Notes under the pieces: generated by a model
What the model saw: the letters and a program-made list of their open reading frames with translations, nothing else
What the model was told of the DNA's origin: nothing
Databases searched by the model: none
Shown here: positions 47,752 through 56,181 of the stretch, piece after piece
Numbering within the stretch: the stretch's first letter is position 1
Layout: each line of letters begins with the position of its first letter
Source of the DNA: Desulfobacula sp.
GTDB taxonomy: Bacteria; Desulfobacterota; Desulfobacteria; Desulfobacterales; Desulfobacteraceae
Direction of reading: 5' to 3'
NCBI RefSeq assembly: GCF_014237455.1
Contig: NZ_JABZFL010000009.1
Span: 1-60,392, forward strand
Length of the DNA stretch: 60,392 nucleotides
Position numbers and translations under genes: made by a program

Positions 47752-49827
47752 CTATATCATAGAAAAATCTGCAATATTCTTAAACAATCCTGATACAGAT
47801 GACAACAAAGCGATCCTGTTCTGTCTTAATTTTGTATCCTCAGCCATCACCATAACATCCTCAAAAAAAGTGTCCACTTTGGATCTTAAAGTGGCAATAT
47901 GCGAGAGTGCTTTACCATAATTTCCTTCTTGAATCAAACCTTCTACAATTTGACGGGCCTTATTGACAGAACTAAATAATTCTTTTTCACAACGGTCTTC
48001 AAAAAGACTTTCATCCACAGACAGTCCTTCTTTTACTTTTGCTTTTTTAATAATATTTTCAACCCGTTTAAACGTAATCGAAAGTGGTTCAAAATCCGGT
48101 TCTTTTCTTAAAGAATCCAGTGCTTTAACCCTTAAAACAACATCCGGAATATTATCAAATGATGCCCAGAAAGCCGAATTAACAGCTTCTTTTGAAAAGC
48201 CCGCATCGGTTAAAATATTGACCATTCTATTTTTAAAAAATTCTATGATTTTCAAAGATATCTCTTCTTTTTTAGCCGCATCATCAACAAATATTTCAAT
48301 CCCTTTATCAATCATGGATGTTAAAGAAAAAACCAGATTTTCTGCCAGCATTATCTGAATGATACCAATTCCCTGCCGTCGCAGTGCATAGGGATCTGCA
48401 CCGCCGGTTGGAATCAATCCGACTGAAAAACATCCGCAAATGGTATCCATCTTATCTGCAATGGATAGAAGACAGGCAGTAGGGTTTTCAGGCAGTTTGC
48501 CACCGGAATAGACAGGTCTGTAGTGCTGCTCAATGGCAAAGGCAACATCTTCTTTCTCTTCTGATTTTAGTGCATAGGCCCTGCCGATAATGCCCTGAAG
48601 TTTTGTGAATTCAATAACCACCTGGCTGACAAGATCTGATTTGCAGATTTGAGCCGCCCTTGTAACTTTCAGTTTCAAGGTCTTTTTATCGTCATAGGGG
48701 GATTCTTCTGCAAGATATTCAACAAGACTTCGAATCCGCAAAATTTTATCATAAACCGTCCCCAGTTTTTCCTGAAAGGTTACATTTTTAAGCTTCTGGG
48801 CAAACTCATCCAATGAAGACTGAAGATCCACTTCATAGAAAAATTTTGCATCAGACAAACGGGCCCTCAACACTTTTTCATGACCTCTTGCCACAAGCGC
48901 CATATTCTTTGCCCTGGTATTGTTAACCGCTATGAACAACGGTTTTAAATTACCCTTTTCATCTACCAGAGCAAAATATTTCTGGTGTTCTCTCATGGCT
49001 GTGATCAAAACCTCATCCGGCACTTCAAGGAACTCATCATCAAATTTACCCACAACAGGGAACGGTGATTCCACAAGGTTTGTCACAATATTGATCAGTT
49101 CATCATCTTTAAGGATCTTTGAGTGATGCTCTTTAGCGCAGCTTTCAATGGCCTTTGTCAGCATGGCCTTTCTTTTCTCAATATCCGGAATGACTCCGGC
49201 TGCTTCAGCAATCTCTACATATTTATCTGCTGATTCAATCTTCTGTTTTCCGGGATGCATGAACTGATGTCCCAGAATATAAGAAGAAGATTTTATGTTC
49301 CCCACTTTGAAATCAAGAATTTTTTCCCCCAAAAGTCCCACCAGAGAAATAATGGGACGGGCAAAACTGATGGACAGACCTCCCCACCGCATTCGTTTGG
49401 GAAACGGAATGGATAGAATTTCTTTTTCAAGAATACTTTCAAGAATGGACACCGAGGACTCGCATTTTTCTTCTATAACCGCAGCCAGATATCTTCCCTT
49501 TGGTGTCTCTTCAACTTTGAGTTGATCGACAGCTACCCCTGCTTTGGAGGCAAATTTTTCTGCCGCAATGGTTGGGTTGCCATTTTCATCAAACCCGACC
49601 CTTTCAGGGGGGCCTGTAAGGGTTGATGTTTTCGCATTCTGCATATCCGCTACATTTTCAATCATTAATGCAAGACGCCTGGGCGTACCCAGCGTATGGG
49701 CCTTGCCGTGGTCAATTCTTGATTTATCCAATGCTGAAATGATCTTCTCTTTAAAGGCATCCAAAGCAGGAATAATATAACCGGCCGGGATCTCTTCACT
49801 GCCAATTTCAATTAAAAGTGTGTTCAT
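47752..49827 (-). CDS. glyS: glycyl-tRNA synthetase beta subunit
   Basis: 691 residues, the normal length. It opens LLIEIGSEEIPAGYI, has the HQKYFALVDEKGNL segment near 280, an HD-like central region (AIEQHYRPVYSGG), and a C-terminal anticodon-binding (DALR-type) domain. With the alpha subunit it forms the tetrameric enzyme that charges tRNA-Gly. It starts one base after glyQ ends. Confidence 0.97.
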   Translation of the reverse strand: MNTLLIEIGSEEIPAGYIIPALDAFKEKIISALDKSRIDHGKAHTLGTPRRLALMIENVADMQNAKTSTLTGPPERVGFDENGNPTIAAEKFASKAGVAVDQLKVEETPKGRYLAAVIEEKCESSVSILESILEKEILSIPFPKRMRWGGLSISFARPIISLVGLLGEKILDFKVGNIKSSSYILGHQFMHPGKQKIESADKYVEIAEAAGVIPDIEKRKAMLTKAIESCAKEHHSKILKDDELINIVTNLVESPFPVVGKFDDEFLEVPDEVLITAMREHQKYFALVDEKGNLKPLFIAVNNTRAKNMALVARGHEKVLRARLSDAKFFYEVDLQSSLDEFAQKLKNVTFQEKLGTVYDKILRIRSLVEYLAEESPYDDKKTLKLKVTRAAQICKSDLVSQVVIEFTKLQGIIGRAYALKSEEKEDVAFAIEQHYRPVYSGGKLPENPTACLLSIADKMDTICGCFSVGLIPTGGADPYALRRQGIGIIQIMLAENLVFSLTSMIDKGIEIFVDDAAKKEEISLKIIEFFKNRMVNILTDAGFSKEAVNSAFWASFDNIPDVVLRVKALDSLRKEPDFEPLSITFKRVENIIKKAKVKEGLSVDESLFEDRCEKELFSSVNKARQIVEGLIQEGNYGKALSHIATLRSKVDTFFEDVMVMAEDTKLRQNRIALLSSVSGLFKNIADFSMI

Positions 49828-49828
49828 T

Positions 49829-50710
49829 TTAATTTATCCCTCCATTCTTCAATAACGGATGACCCATTTCTTCTCTTTGTGTGATATATGCCCTGGAACA
49901 CTCCCTTGCAATATTCCTGATACGTTTAATATACCCTGTTCTTTCCGTTACACTGATGGCACCGCGTGCATCCAGGAGATTAAAGGTATGGGAACACTTT
50001 AAACAGTATTCATAGGTAGGGATAACCAGTCCTTTTTTAATGATTCGGTGGGCTTCCGCTTCGTATTTTTTAAACAGATCAAATAAAAGATCCACATCGG
50101 CAATTTCAAAATTATAGGTGGATTGTTCCACTTCCTGGCTGTGGTAGACATCCCTGTAAGTGATCTCATCATTCCATTTGAGATCAAATACATTATCCAC
50201 ACCCTGCAGATACATGCAGATACGTTCCAGACCATAGGTCAATTCAACAGGCACAGGGTTGACTTCTACACTTCCTGTCATCTGAAAATAAGTAAACTGG
50301 GTGACTTCCATGCCGTCCAGCCAGACCTCCCATCCAAGTCCTGAAGCGCCTAGGGTCGGAGACTCCCAGTCATCTTCAACAAAACGGATATCATGTTCAA
50401 GGGGATCAACACCAAGGATTTTCATGGAGTCCAGGTATAATTGCTGAACATCAGCCGGAGATGGTTTTAAGATCACCTGGTATTGGTAATAATGCTGAAG
50501 CCGGTTGGGATTTTCACCATAGCGGCCATCCGTCGGTCGCCTTGAGGGCTGTACATAGGCAACCTTCCATGGTTCAGGTCCAAGAGCCTTTAAAAGAGTG
50601 GTGGGATGAAAGGTTCCTGCCCCCACTTCCATGTCATAGGATTGTATGAGAACACAACCCCGCTGAGCCCAGAAATTGTTTAGGTTTAAAATTACATCTT
50701 GAAAATTCAT
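49829..50710 (-). CDS. glyQ: glycyl-tRNA synthetase alpha subunit
   Basis: 293 residues from the ATG at 50710 (GGAG 6 bases upstream). The frame is open 28 codons further but lacks support there. Catalytic-core pattern [24 protein letters not shown] (starting about residue 13; quoted in part), [10 protein letters not shown] (about 182-191), and [11 protein letters not shown] near 255. It forms the alpha2-beta2 class II synthetase with GlyS. Confidence 0.97.
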   Translation of the reverse strand: MNFQDVILNLNNFWAQRGCVLIQSYDMEVGAGTFHPTTLLKALGPEPWKVAYVQPSRRPTDGRYGENPNRLQHYYQYQVILKPSPADVQQLYLDSMKILGVDPLEHDIRFVEDDWESPTLGASGLGWEVWLDGMEVTQFTYFQMTGSVEVNPVPVELTYGLERICMYLQGVDNVFDLKWNDEITYRDVYHSQEVEQSTYNFEIADVDLLFDLFKKYEAEAHRIIKKGLVIPTYEYCLKCSHTFNLLDARGAISVTERTGYIKRIRNIARECSRAYITQREEMGHPLLKNGGIN

Positions 50711-50741
50711 TTTGCTCCACTTTTTCAATAAAAAGTTATGG

Positions 50742-51782
50742 TTAACGTATAATAATACCTTTATTCTCAATCTTTGTGTCAAGAATTCTTGCATCCTTAA
50801 CAGTCCCGAGGATGTCTTGCCAGAAGGGTTTTAAGATTTCAATATCTTGCGCCTCTCCGATTGCCCAAAGACAGCCGCCGCCGCCTGCACCAGTAAATCT
50901 TGCACCGCAATCACAATCCACAGCCTTTTCAAACAACTTTTTCCCGGTAATGTCAAGCACATCAGGTGTCATTTCAAGTCTTAATTTTGTTTCCCGGTTC
51001 ATCAAATCGGCTGCCTGCCTGAAATTTTGGTTTTTTACAGCCTTTGAAAATTTTTTTGTTAAATCTGCAATTTTTTCAAAAACAGACCTTGTTTCACCGC
51101 AAACAAAAGAGTCAACCCATTGTTTATTAATATCTTTTGATACATGAGGAATTCCGCAGTACACAACGAGTATATTTGAATTAAAGGCCTTAATGTCGTC
51201 TTCATGTTCAAAGACAGGCATCCGTTCAAATTCAGGAGAAATTTTTCCCATTTTCCAAAACCATTGATTTACCCCTCCGAAAGCGGCTGCAAGCTGATCC
51301 TGCATACCACAGGGAACCCCTGCCACACTGGCTTCCATATAATGGGCAAGCCAGGCAATCTGTTCGGAATCTATTGGTTTATCAAGTACTTTACAGAATG
51401 CTGACACAAGCGCTACTGCTGCAGAAGAAGATCCCCCCAGGGCACTTCTGGGTGGTGAAGCGGATTCGATGTGGATATGAACGCCATGGGCATCAAAGTA
51501 CTTTGCCACAGCAAACATCAGTCCCATGGGATGATTAAATGGAGGATCATCTTTTTTAAAAACAGCACTTTCAAATCCCTTTGACGACACCTTGATATAT
51601 CCTTTTTGCCAGGGGGAAAGACCAACAACCGTTCTTAAATCCAGGGCTATATTAAAACTTGATGGGGACAGAAAATTTAACGGCAGGAACAATGTACTGA
51701 TATCCAGCGTGCCCCCGAAATCCACCCTGCAGGGAACTGAAGTATAAATTTGATGATACTCAAGCTTTTTTTCTAAATTCAT
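50742..51782 (-). CDS. GHMP-family sugar kinase
   Basis: 346 residues. ATP-binding motif [12 protein letters not shown] (110-121), N-terminal substrate loop [11 protein letters not shown] (17-27), and C-terminal [14 protein letters not shown] near residue 296. It most resembles heptose/galactose-type kinases or those for lipid and glycan precursors. The substrate cannot be settled. It overlaps recO by 4 bases and ends 31 bases before the glyQ start. Confidence 0.75.
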   Translation of the reverse strand: MNLEKKLEYHQIYTSVPCRVDFGGTLDISTLFLPLNFLSPSSFNIALDLRTVVGLSPWQKGYIKVSSKGFESAVFKKDDPPFNHPMGLMFAVAKYFDAHGVHIHIESASPPRSALGGSSSAAVALVSAFCKVLDKPIDSEQIAWLAHYMEASVAGVPCGMQDQLAAAFGGVNQWFWKMGKISPEFERMPVFEHEDDIKAFNSNILVVYCGIPHVSKDINKQWVDSFVCGETRSVFEKIADLTKKFSKAVKNQNFRQAADLMNRETKLRLEMTPDVLDITGKKLFEKAVDCDCGARFTGAGGGGCLWAIGEAQDIEILKPFWQDILGTVKDARILDTKIENKGIIIR

Positions 51783-52558
51783 TTTTCCTGTCTTAACCGT
51801 TTAAGAAATTGCAGACTTTTAAAATCCCTCCCCATATGAAACGGGATAAAGGCTTCCAATAGCATTTCTCCCTCTTTTATGGCAAAATTTGAAAATTTCA
51901 TTCTATCCGCCCTGCTGATATCACTGTTATTTATCCAAACAAGCTGCTTTAAAGTGCCCTTTGAAACCGTCATACCATATTTCGATCTTCTTTTAACACA
52001 ATTTTGGCAAATGATCCGACCTTCTTTAAAATCAAACCGGATACTTTTTTGTTCAATAAGATCAACAGGTGTTTTACATATATCACAATTTTCAATATTA
52101 GGAGAAAATCCGGACAGGCTCATAAATCTAATCTGAAAAAGAAGGCTTAACACTTCTTTGGATAGGATCCCTGCATTTAACGCATCAAGAGAAAATAACA
52201 GCAGGTCATACAAGCCGGACTGAACTTTATCTTCCTCCAGCCAAAAATGAATCAACTCAACCCAAAAACTGGCATAGGCTGTTTTAAATACATCATACCG
52301 GATGTTTACAAATCCGTTTTCAAAATCAGCCTGGGAAAGAATGATCAGACCGTCTTTTTTTTTTTTAGGAAAAGTGCAGTGGATGTAATTAACAGAAAAA
52401 AGGTCAAGTGCCCCTGAAAACCGTTTAATGCTCTTTTTCGCATTTTTAGCAATTACCGATATTTTCCCTTTGGATTCAGTTAGAAAGCTGATGATAAAAT
52501 CATGATCACCATATTCAATCTTTCTCAACAATATGGCATCTGTAGTAAAACCAGGCAT
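51779..52558 (-). CDS. recO: DNA repair protein RecO
   Basis: 259 residues from the ATG at 52558 (PGFTTDAILLRKIEYGDHD opens the N-terminal OB fold). A helical C-terminal part follows, with a four-cysteine zinc site: C-D-I-C near 157-160 and C-Q-N-C near 182-185. RecO loads RecA with RecR on SSB-coated DNA. It starts 11 bases downstream of the mgtE stop. Confidence 0.9.
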   Translation of the reverse strand: MPGFTTDAILLRKIEYGDHDFIISFLTESKGKISVIAKNAKKSIKRFSGALDLFSVNYIHCTFPKKKKDGLIILSQADFENGFVNIRYDVFKTAYASFWVELIHFWLEEDKVQSGLYDLLLFSLDALNAGILSKEVLSLLFQIRFMSLSGFSPNIENCDICKTPVDLIEQKSIRFDFKEGRIICQNCVKRRSKYGMTVSKGTLKQLVWINNSDISRADRMKFSNFAIKEGEMLLEAFIPFHMGRDFKSLQFLKRLRQEK

Positions 52559-52569
52559 ATGCAGCAGCT

Positions 52570-53934
52570 CTAAATACCTAAAAGAAGAGTGGCTATCATA
52601 AAATAGCAATACACACTGACAATATCGATGGAAGTGGTGACAATAGGTCCTGTTGCAACGGCAGGATCAATATTGAGTCTCTCAAAAATAAGCGGAACCA
52701 TGGAGCCCACAAGCGCTGCAAGGGACATGGAAGACAGGATAGCAAGACCAACGGCAACTGCCAACGGCAAAGCAAACAGCTCTTCAGCAAAAATAAATCT
52801 CGCGATAAGTCCAATGAAAAGACCATATGTGACACCCAGAATCAACCCTATTGCAAGTTCTTTTGAAACAACTTTGTAAAAATCCTGAAGATTAATTCTC
52901 CCTGTGGCAATACCCCGGACTACGATGGTGGAACTCTGGGTGCCGATATTTCCCCCCATCCCCATAATAACGGGAATAAACGCAGCCAGACTTGTAAATT
53001 TTGCAAGGCTTTCTTCAAATCCACCTATAATGAAAAAAGCGGCTACACCCCCCAGAAAACTGGCAAACAACCAGGGCAGACGAATTCGTGTTCCTCTTAA
53101 TACTGTCTGGGTTTCAATGTATTCTTCCCCCACTCCTGCCATTTTCAACATATCTTCCGTGGCAGCTTCATGGAGAATGTCAATAACATCATCAACGGTT
53201 ACAATCCCTACAATCTTGTTGTCATCATCCACAACAGGGACAGCCAGGTAATCATACCTTGCAACCAGCCTTGCCACTTCTTCCCTGTCCGTATAGGGTT
53301 TTACCGTGACAAGATCTTTTGCCATAAACTCTTTTAATGGTTTTTCCGGATGTACAACAACCAACTGCCTTAACGAACTGACCCCGACCAGTTTTCCATA
53401 TTCATCAACCACATAAATATAAAACGGCATTTCAACATCTAAATACTTGTTCTGTAATGTTTCAATAGCCTGTTTGGCACCCACATCCTCTTCCAGTGCG
53501 ATAAAATCAGTAACCATGAGGCTGCCGGCAGTATCTTCGCCGTAGCTCATCAACTGCTCGATATTATCTGACTCCTCTTTCTGCATCTTTGAAAGGATTT
53601 GATCTGAAAGCTCTTCATCCAGAAGGGTTAACAGAGAGACAGCATCATCAGACGGCATGTGATCAAATATATCCACGAGCTTATTAAATTCTACATTTTT
53701 TACAAACTCCAGGAAAAGAGTCTCATCCAGAAGGGAAAAAAGAAGGCCGATCTGTTCCGGATCATCCATGAGTATGAACAGTTTTTGACGGTTATCAGCA
53801 GACAGATCTTTAAAAGAAATGGAAAGATCTGCCATATGGGTTTTGTTAATAATATTCACTAACTGTTTGGTGGCCCCGCGCCGTAACAGTCTTTTTAAAC
53901 TGGCATTTAAAATTTTTATCCGTTCATTGTGCAT
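52570..53934 (-). CDS. mgtE: magnesium transporter MgtE
   Basis: 454 residues in the family order: N-terminal superhelical domain (about 10-130, FDHMPSDDAVSLLTLLDEE), a pair of CBS domains (about 135-255, MVTDFIALEEDVGAKQA; MAKDLVTVKPYTDREEVARL), a connecting helix, and five membrane helices containing GNIGTQSST near residue 340. The cytosolic domains sense Mg2+ and gate the channel. No M-box riboswitch is evident upstream; the gene follows the surA-like gene by 32 bases. Confidence 0.95.
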   Translation of the reverse strand: MHNERIKILNASLKRLLRRGATKQLVNIINKTHMADLSISFKDLSADNRQKLFILMDDPEQIGLLFSLLDETLFLEFVKNVEFNKLVDIFDHMPSDDAVSLLTLLDEELSDQILSKMQKEESDNIEQLMSYGEDTAGSLMVTDFIALEEDVGAKQAIETLQNKYLDVEMPFYIYVVDEYGKLVGVSSLRQLVVVHPEKPLKEFMAKDLVTVKPYTDREEVARLVARYDYLAVPVVDDDNKIVGIVTVDDVIDILHEAATEDMLKMAGVGEEYIETQTVLRGTRIRLPWLFASFLGGVAAFFIIGGFEESLAKFTSLAAFIPVIMGMGGNIGTQSSTIVVRGIATGRINLQDFYKVVSKELAIGLILGVTYGLFIGLIARFIFAEELFALPLAVAVGLAILSSMSLAALVGSMVPLIFERLNIDPAVATGPIVTTSIDIVSVYCYFMIATLLLGI

Positions 53935-53966
53935 AATCTTCCCCGTTTAATAAGGCTAAAGCCAAA

Positions 53967-54920
53967 TCAAAGCATTATTTTTATATGCGCCTTTTTCTTT
54001 AATGATTCAAGCCAGGTTTCAAATTTTTTATCAACCTGCTCACGGTATAAAATTTCATGAATTTCGTCATAGGCCTGCTCTAATGTTTTGGCACCTTCCA
54101 GAACAATGTCTTCTATGTAAAAAATCTGAAATCCCTGTGCCGTCGAGATCACATTTGTATAATCCCCTTTGCTCAATTTTGATATACTATTTTTAATACT
54201 TTCAGAAAAATTATTAATGTCAAATGTTCCGAGATCACCGCCATCTGGAGCATTGGATGCTATTGAATACTCTCTTGCAAGAGCGACAAATTCCTTCTTT
54301 TTATCCAGTTTCTTTTTAATTTCCTTGATCTCGCCCTCATTATCCATAAGGATATTTCTTAAGTGATACTTCTTTTTGCCGGAATATTTTTCAGCATTGG
54401 ATTCATATCGTTTTTTTATATCAGATTCAGTTATAATCACTTTTGACTTTACCGAATAGTTAATCAACTTGGCTTGTAATATCTGCCTTTTAACATTTTC
54501 GCGATATTCCGTTAATGCGAGCCCCTCTTGACCCAGAGCTTTCTCAAGTTCTTCCTGACTCAGTGACTTGGCTTTCTTTACATTTTCTACTGCATTATTG
54601 ATCTCAGTATCAGATACATTGATCTGATACTTCTCTGCTTCCTGCCGGGTTAATGACTGGTCAATCAATGCAGTGAGTATCTTTTTATTAATGGCCTGAA
54701 TCATCTCTTTTTTCTTTTCATCCGGATACCCGGAAGACTCGATATTTTTCATATATGGAGCGGATTCTTTACTCAGCTGAACCAAAGTGATAATATCACT
54801 ATCCACAATGGCAACAATCCTGTCGATAACATCTGCTGATATCGACCGGCAAAAGCTAAAATTTATTATAATCAAAGAAAAAACAATCCAATTAATTTTA
54901 CCTACTCTTATTCGTGGCAT
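53967..54920 (-). CDS. periplasmic SurA-like peptidyl-prolyl isomerase
   Basis: About 317 residues from the ATG at 54920 (GAGGGAAG upstream). It has a signal peptide, a SurA N-terminal domain (RIVAIVDSDIITLVQL from about 26, then the NKKILTALIDQSLTRQEAEK helix pair), and one parvulin PPIase domain (about residues 180-275: KYHLRNILM...FVALAREYS...GGDLGTF). SurA has two parvulin domains; here there is one. It should help outer-membrane protein folding. It overlaps the end of the lipoprotein gene upstream by 23 bases. Confidence 0.85.
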   Translation of the reverse strand: MPRIRVGKINWIVFSLIIINFSFCRSISADVIDRIVAIVDSDIITLVQLSKESAPYMKNIESSGYPDEKKKEMIQAINKKILTALIDQSLTRQEAEKYQINVSDTEINNAVENVKKAKSLSQEELEKALGQEGLALTEYRENVKRQILQAKLINYSVKSKVIITESDIKKRYESNAEKYSGKKKYHLRNILMDNEGEIKEIKKKLDKKKEFVALAREYSIASNAPDGGDLGTFDINNFSESIKNSISKLSKGDYTNVISTAQGFQIFYIEDIVLEGAKTLEQAYDEIHEILYREQVDKKFETWLESLKKKAHIKIML

Positions 54921-55641
54921 TCTCACTTCCCTCGCTTTTTTCAATATCAAGTAAAAAAGTTTTTAGTTTGTCCTTATTGATTTCAACGGGATAATCCTTC
55001 CCGAGCTGTTGTATCCATTCATCGTATTTGTCTTGGGTCTTTTGCATGCGAAGACGAGATACCAGCTCTTGCTCATTCTCGATTTTTTTTAAAACCAACG
55101 CTTTATTATCAGGATCCTGAGCATCAGCAATACGATACTTTTTGTAAAATTCCACAATATCCAGGGATGTAATTTCGATCTTTTTTTTAAGTTCCTGATT
55201 AATGAGTTTATCCATGATCATATTTTTCCTGAACCGTTTTTTCCAAAAAGAGTATGATATGGCATTTTTTAACAATATCTGATCAAAACTGTCATCGGGA
55301 TAATCCTTTTTAAATTCTTCCTCGGCAAACTCGACTTCCTGATCCGTAACTATAACACTCTTCTCAGCAGCAGCACTGAGAAGAATAATCTCTTCGGAAA
55401 GCATTCTAACAAGATGAATCACCATTTCATTATATTCTGCTGGATTTTCATGAATATTATATGGATATGCAGCTCTTTTCAGATCAAGTTCTTCCAAAAA
55501 TTCTGAACTGGTAATGGTCATTAATGGTGTTTTGATCAAAAACCGAGGAGCCTTTTCCTTTGCAGGCTCACTACAGCCCATAAGGCAAAGAGCGCCAATA
55601 AAAATCCAGCAAATGAAACTCTTTTTTAAAAAATCCTTCAA
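54898..55641 (-). CDS. lipoprotein with SurA N-terminal-like chaperone domain
   Basis: 247 residues, TTG start with GGGGT upstream. Lipobox A-L-C-L-M-G-C with the cysteine at about 23 gives a lipid anchor. The rest is helical and resembles the SurA/PpiC N-terminal domain (LDLKRAAYPY, EEIILLSAAAEKSVIVTDQEVEFAEEE shown in part). No PPIase domain follows. It is probably a partner of the next gene, with which it overlaps, in handling outer-membrane proteins; that is inferred from pairing. Confidence 0.75.
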   Translation of the reverse strand: MKDFLKKSFICWIFIGALCLMGCSEPAKEKAPRFLIKTPLMTITSSEFLEELDLKRAAYPYNIHENPAEYNEMVIHLVRMLSEEIILLSAAAEKSVIVTDQEVEFAEEEFKKDYPDDSFDQILLKNAISYSFWKKRFRKNMIMDKLINQELKKKIEITSLDIVEFYKKYRIADAQDPDNKALVLKKIENEQELVSRLRMQKTQDKYDEWIQQLGKDYPVEINKDKLKTFLLDIEKSEGSENATNKSR

Positions 55642-55696
55642 TCTTTTACCCCGACCTCAATTTTTTTTCAAAAACAAGTCTTCACTAAAATTAGTA

Positions 55697-55725
55697 AGAT
55701 TACCACTACAATTTGGTTTGTGCAA
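55697..55725 (-). promoter_or_regulatory. possible sigma-70 promoter of the surA-like operon
   Basis: On the minus strand TTGCAC (55725-55720) and TAATCT (55702-55697) lie 17 bases apart. Predicted start is near 55690, about 50 bases before the lipoprotein TTG. Both boxes are imperfect. Confidence 0.35.
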
Positions 55726-55810
55726 GACAATTCAGGCTCTGGCGGGGGTATCCGGAGGAAAAGGCGAATCGAATTGGCAAAACTAAATTGCTATCCTATA
55801 TAGTTCGTAT

Positions 55811-55951
55811 ACGAAGGAGCTTAAGATAACAAAATTACCCAATAATATTCCGGATTGCATGGTGTTTCTTTTGGCAAAAGCCTTTCAGAAAGCCCATGCA
55901 GATTTTAAAAAACCATTGAGTTTTTTGAAAACCGGGGGAAAAAAAGATTAA
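55811..55951 (+). pseudogene. MarR-family regulator remnant (N-terminus only)
   Basis: The frame reads TKELKITKLPNNIPDCM, then VFLLAKAFQKAHADFKK, which matches the first helices of MarR regulators as I know them, and then runs into a stop at 55949. The DNA-binding winged helix is missing. The AAGGAG at 55813 lies inside this frame, so it is not its ribosome binding site. The call rests on about 35 residues recognised by eye. Confidence 0.45.
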
Positions 55952-55977
55952 AATCAGACTATCATGAAAAGGTATGA

Positions 55978-56155
55978 TATGGCGACTTTCTTGAGTTTTT
56001 AAAAGAAAACCAGATCTTTGCAACCCTGCTCACACCCTCAAGATATGCCCAGAAAAATCCTGATGCCCGGTGGGATACAAGGAGAATCTGCGATTTCAAC
56101 GAAATTTTGGGAGAGGATCACATTCTTAAGGTTTCTATAATGGCTATGCCTTTTA
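55978..56155 (+). pseudogene. degraded coding fragment, possibly an acyl-CoA dehydrogenase-like N-terminus
   Basis: The plus frame reads DFLEFLKENQIFATLLTPSR, then YAQKNPDARWDTRRICDFNE and ILGEDHILKVSIMAMPF, clearly protein-like. It has no start codon in frame (TGA at 55975-55977) and then loses sense as it enters the 3' end of the convergent DUF748 gene. The 'YA.K.PD.RWDT..I..FNEILG' pattern reminds me of N-termini of deltaproteobacterial acyl-CoA dehydrogenase-like proteins. This is a weak identification. Confidence 0.35.
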
Positions 56156-56181
56156 CTTTTCGAAGTCGTAGTTTATCCCCC

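Larger units (their letters stand above)
55642..56181. other. 540-bp region without an intact gene
   Basis: It carries the promoter of the SurA-type operon on the minus strand, and two degraded reading frames on the plus strand (a MarR-like N-terminus and a second fragment). All three are listed separately. No full gene is present. Confidence 0.7.

Noticed and set aside
53935-53966. M-box riboswitch upstream of mgtE
   Set aside because: Only 32 bases separate mgtE from the upstream gene, too short for an M-box.
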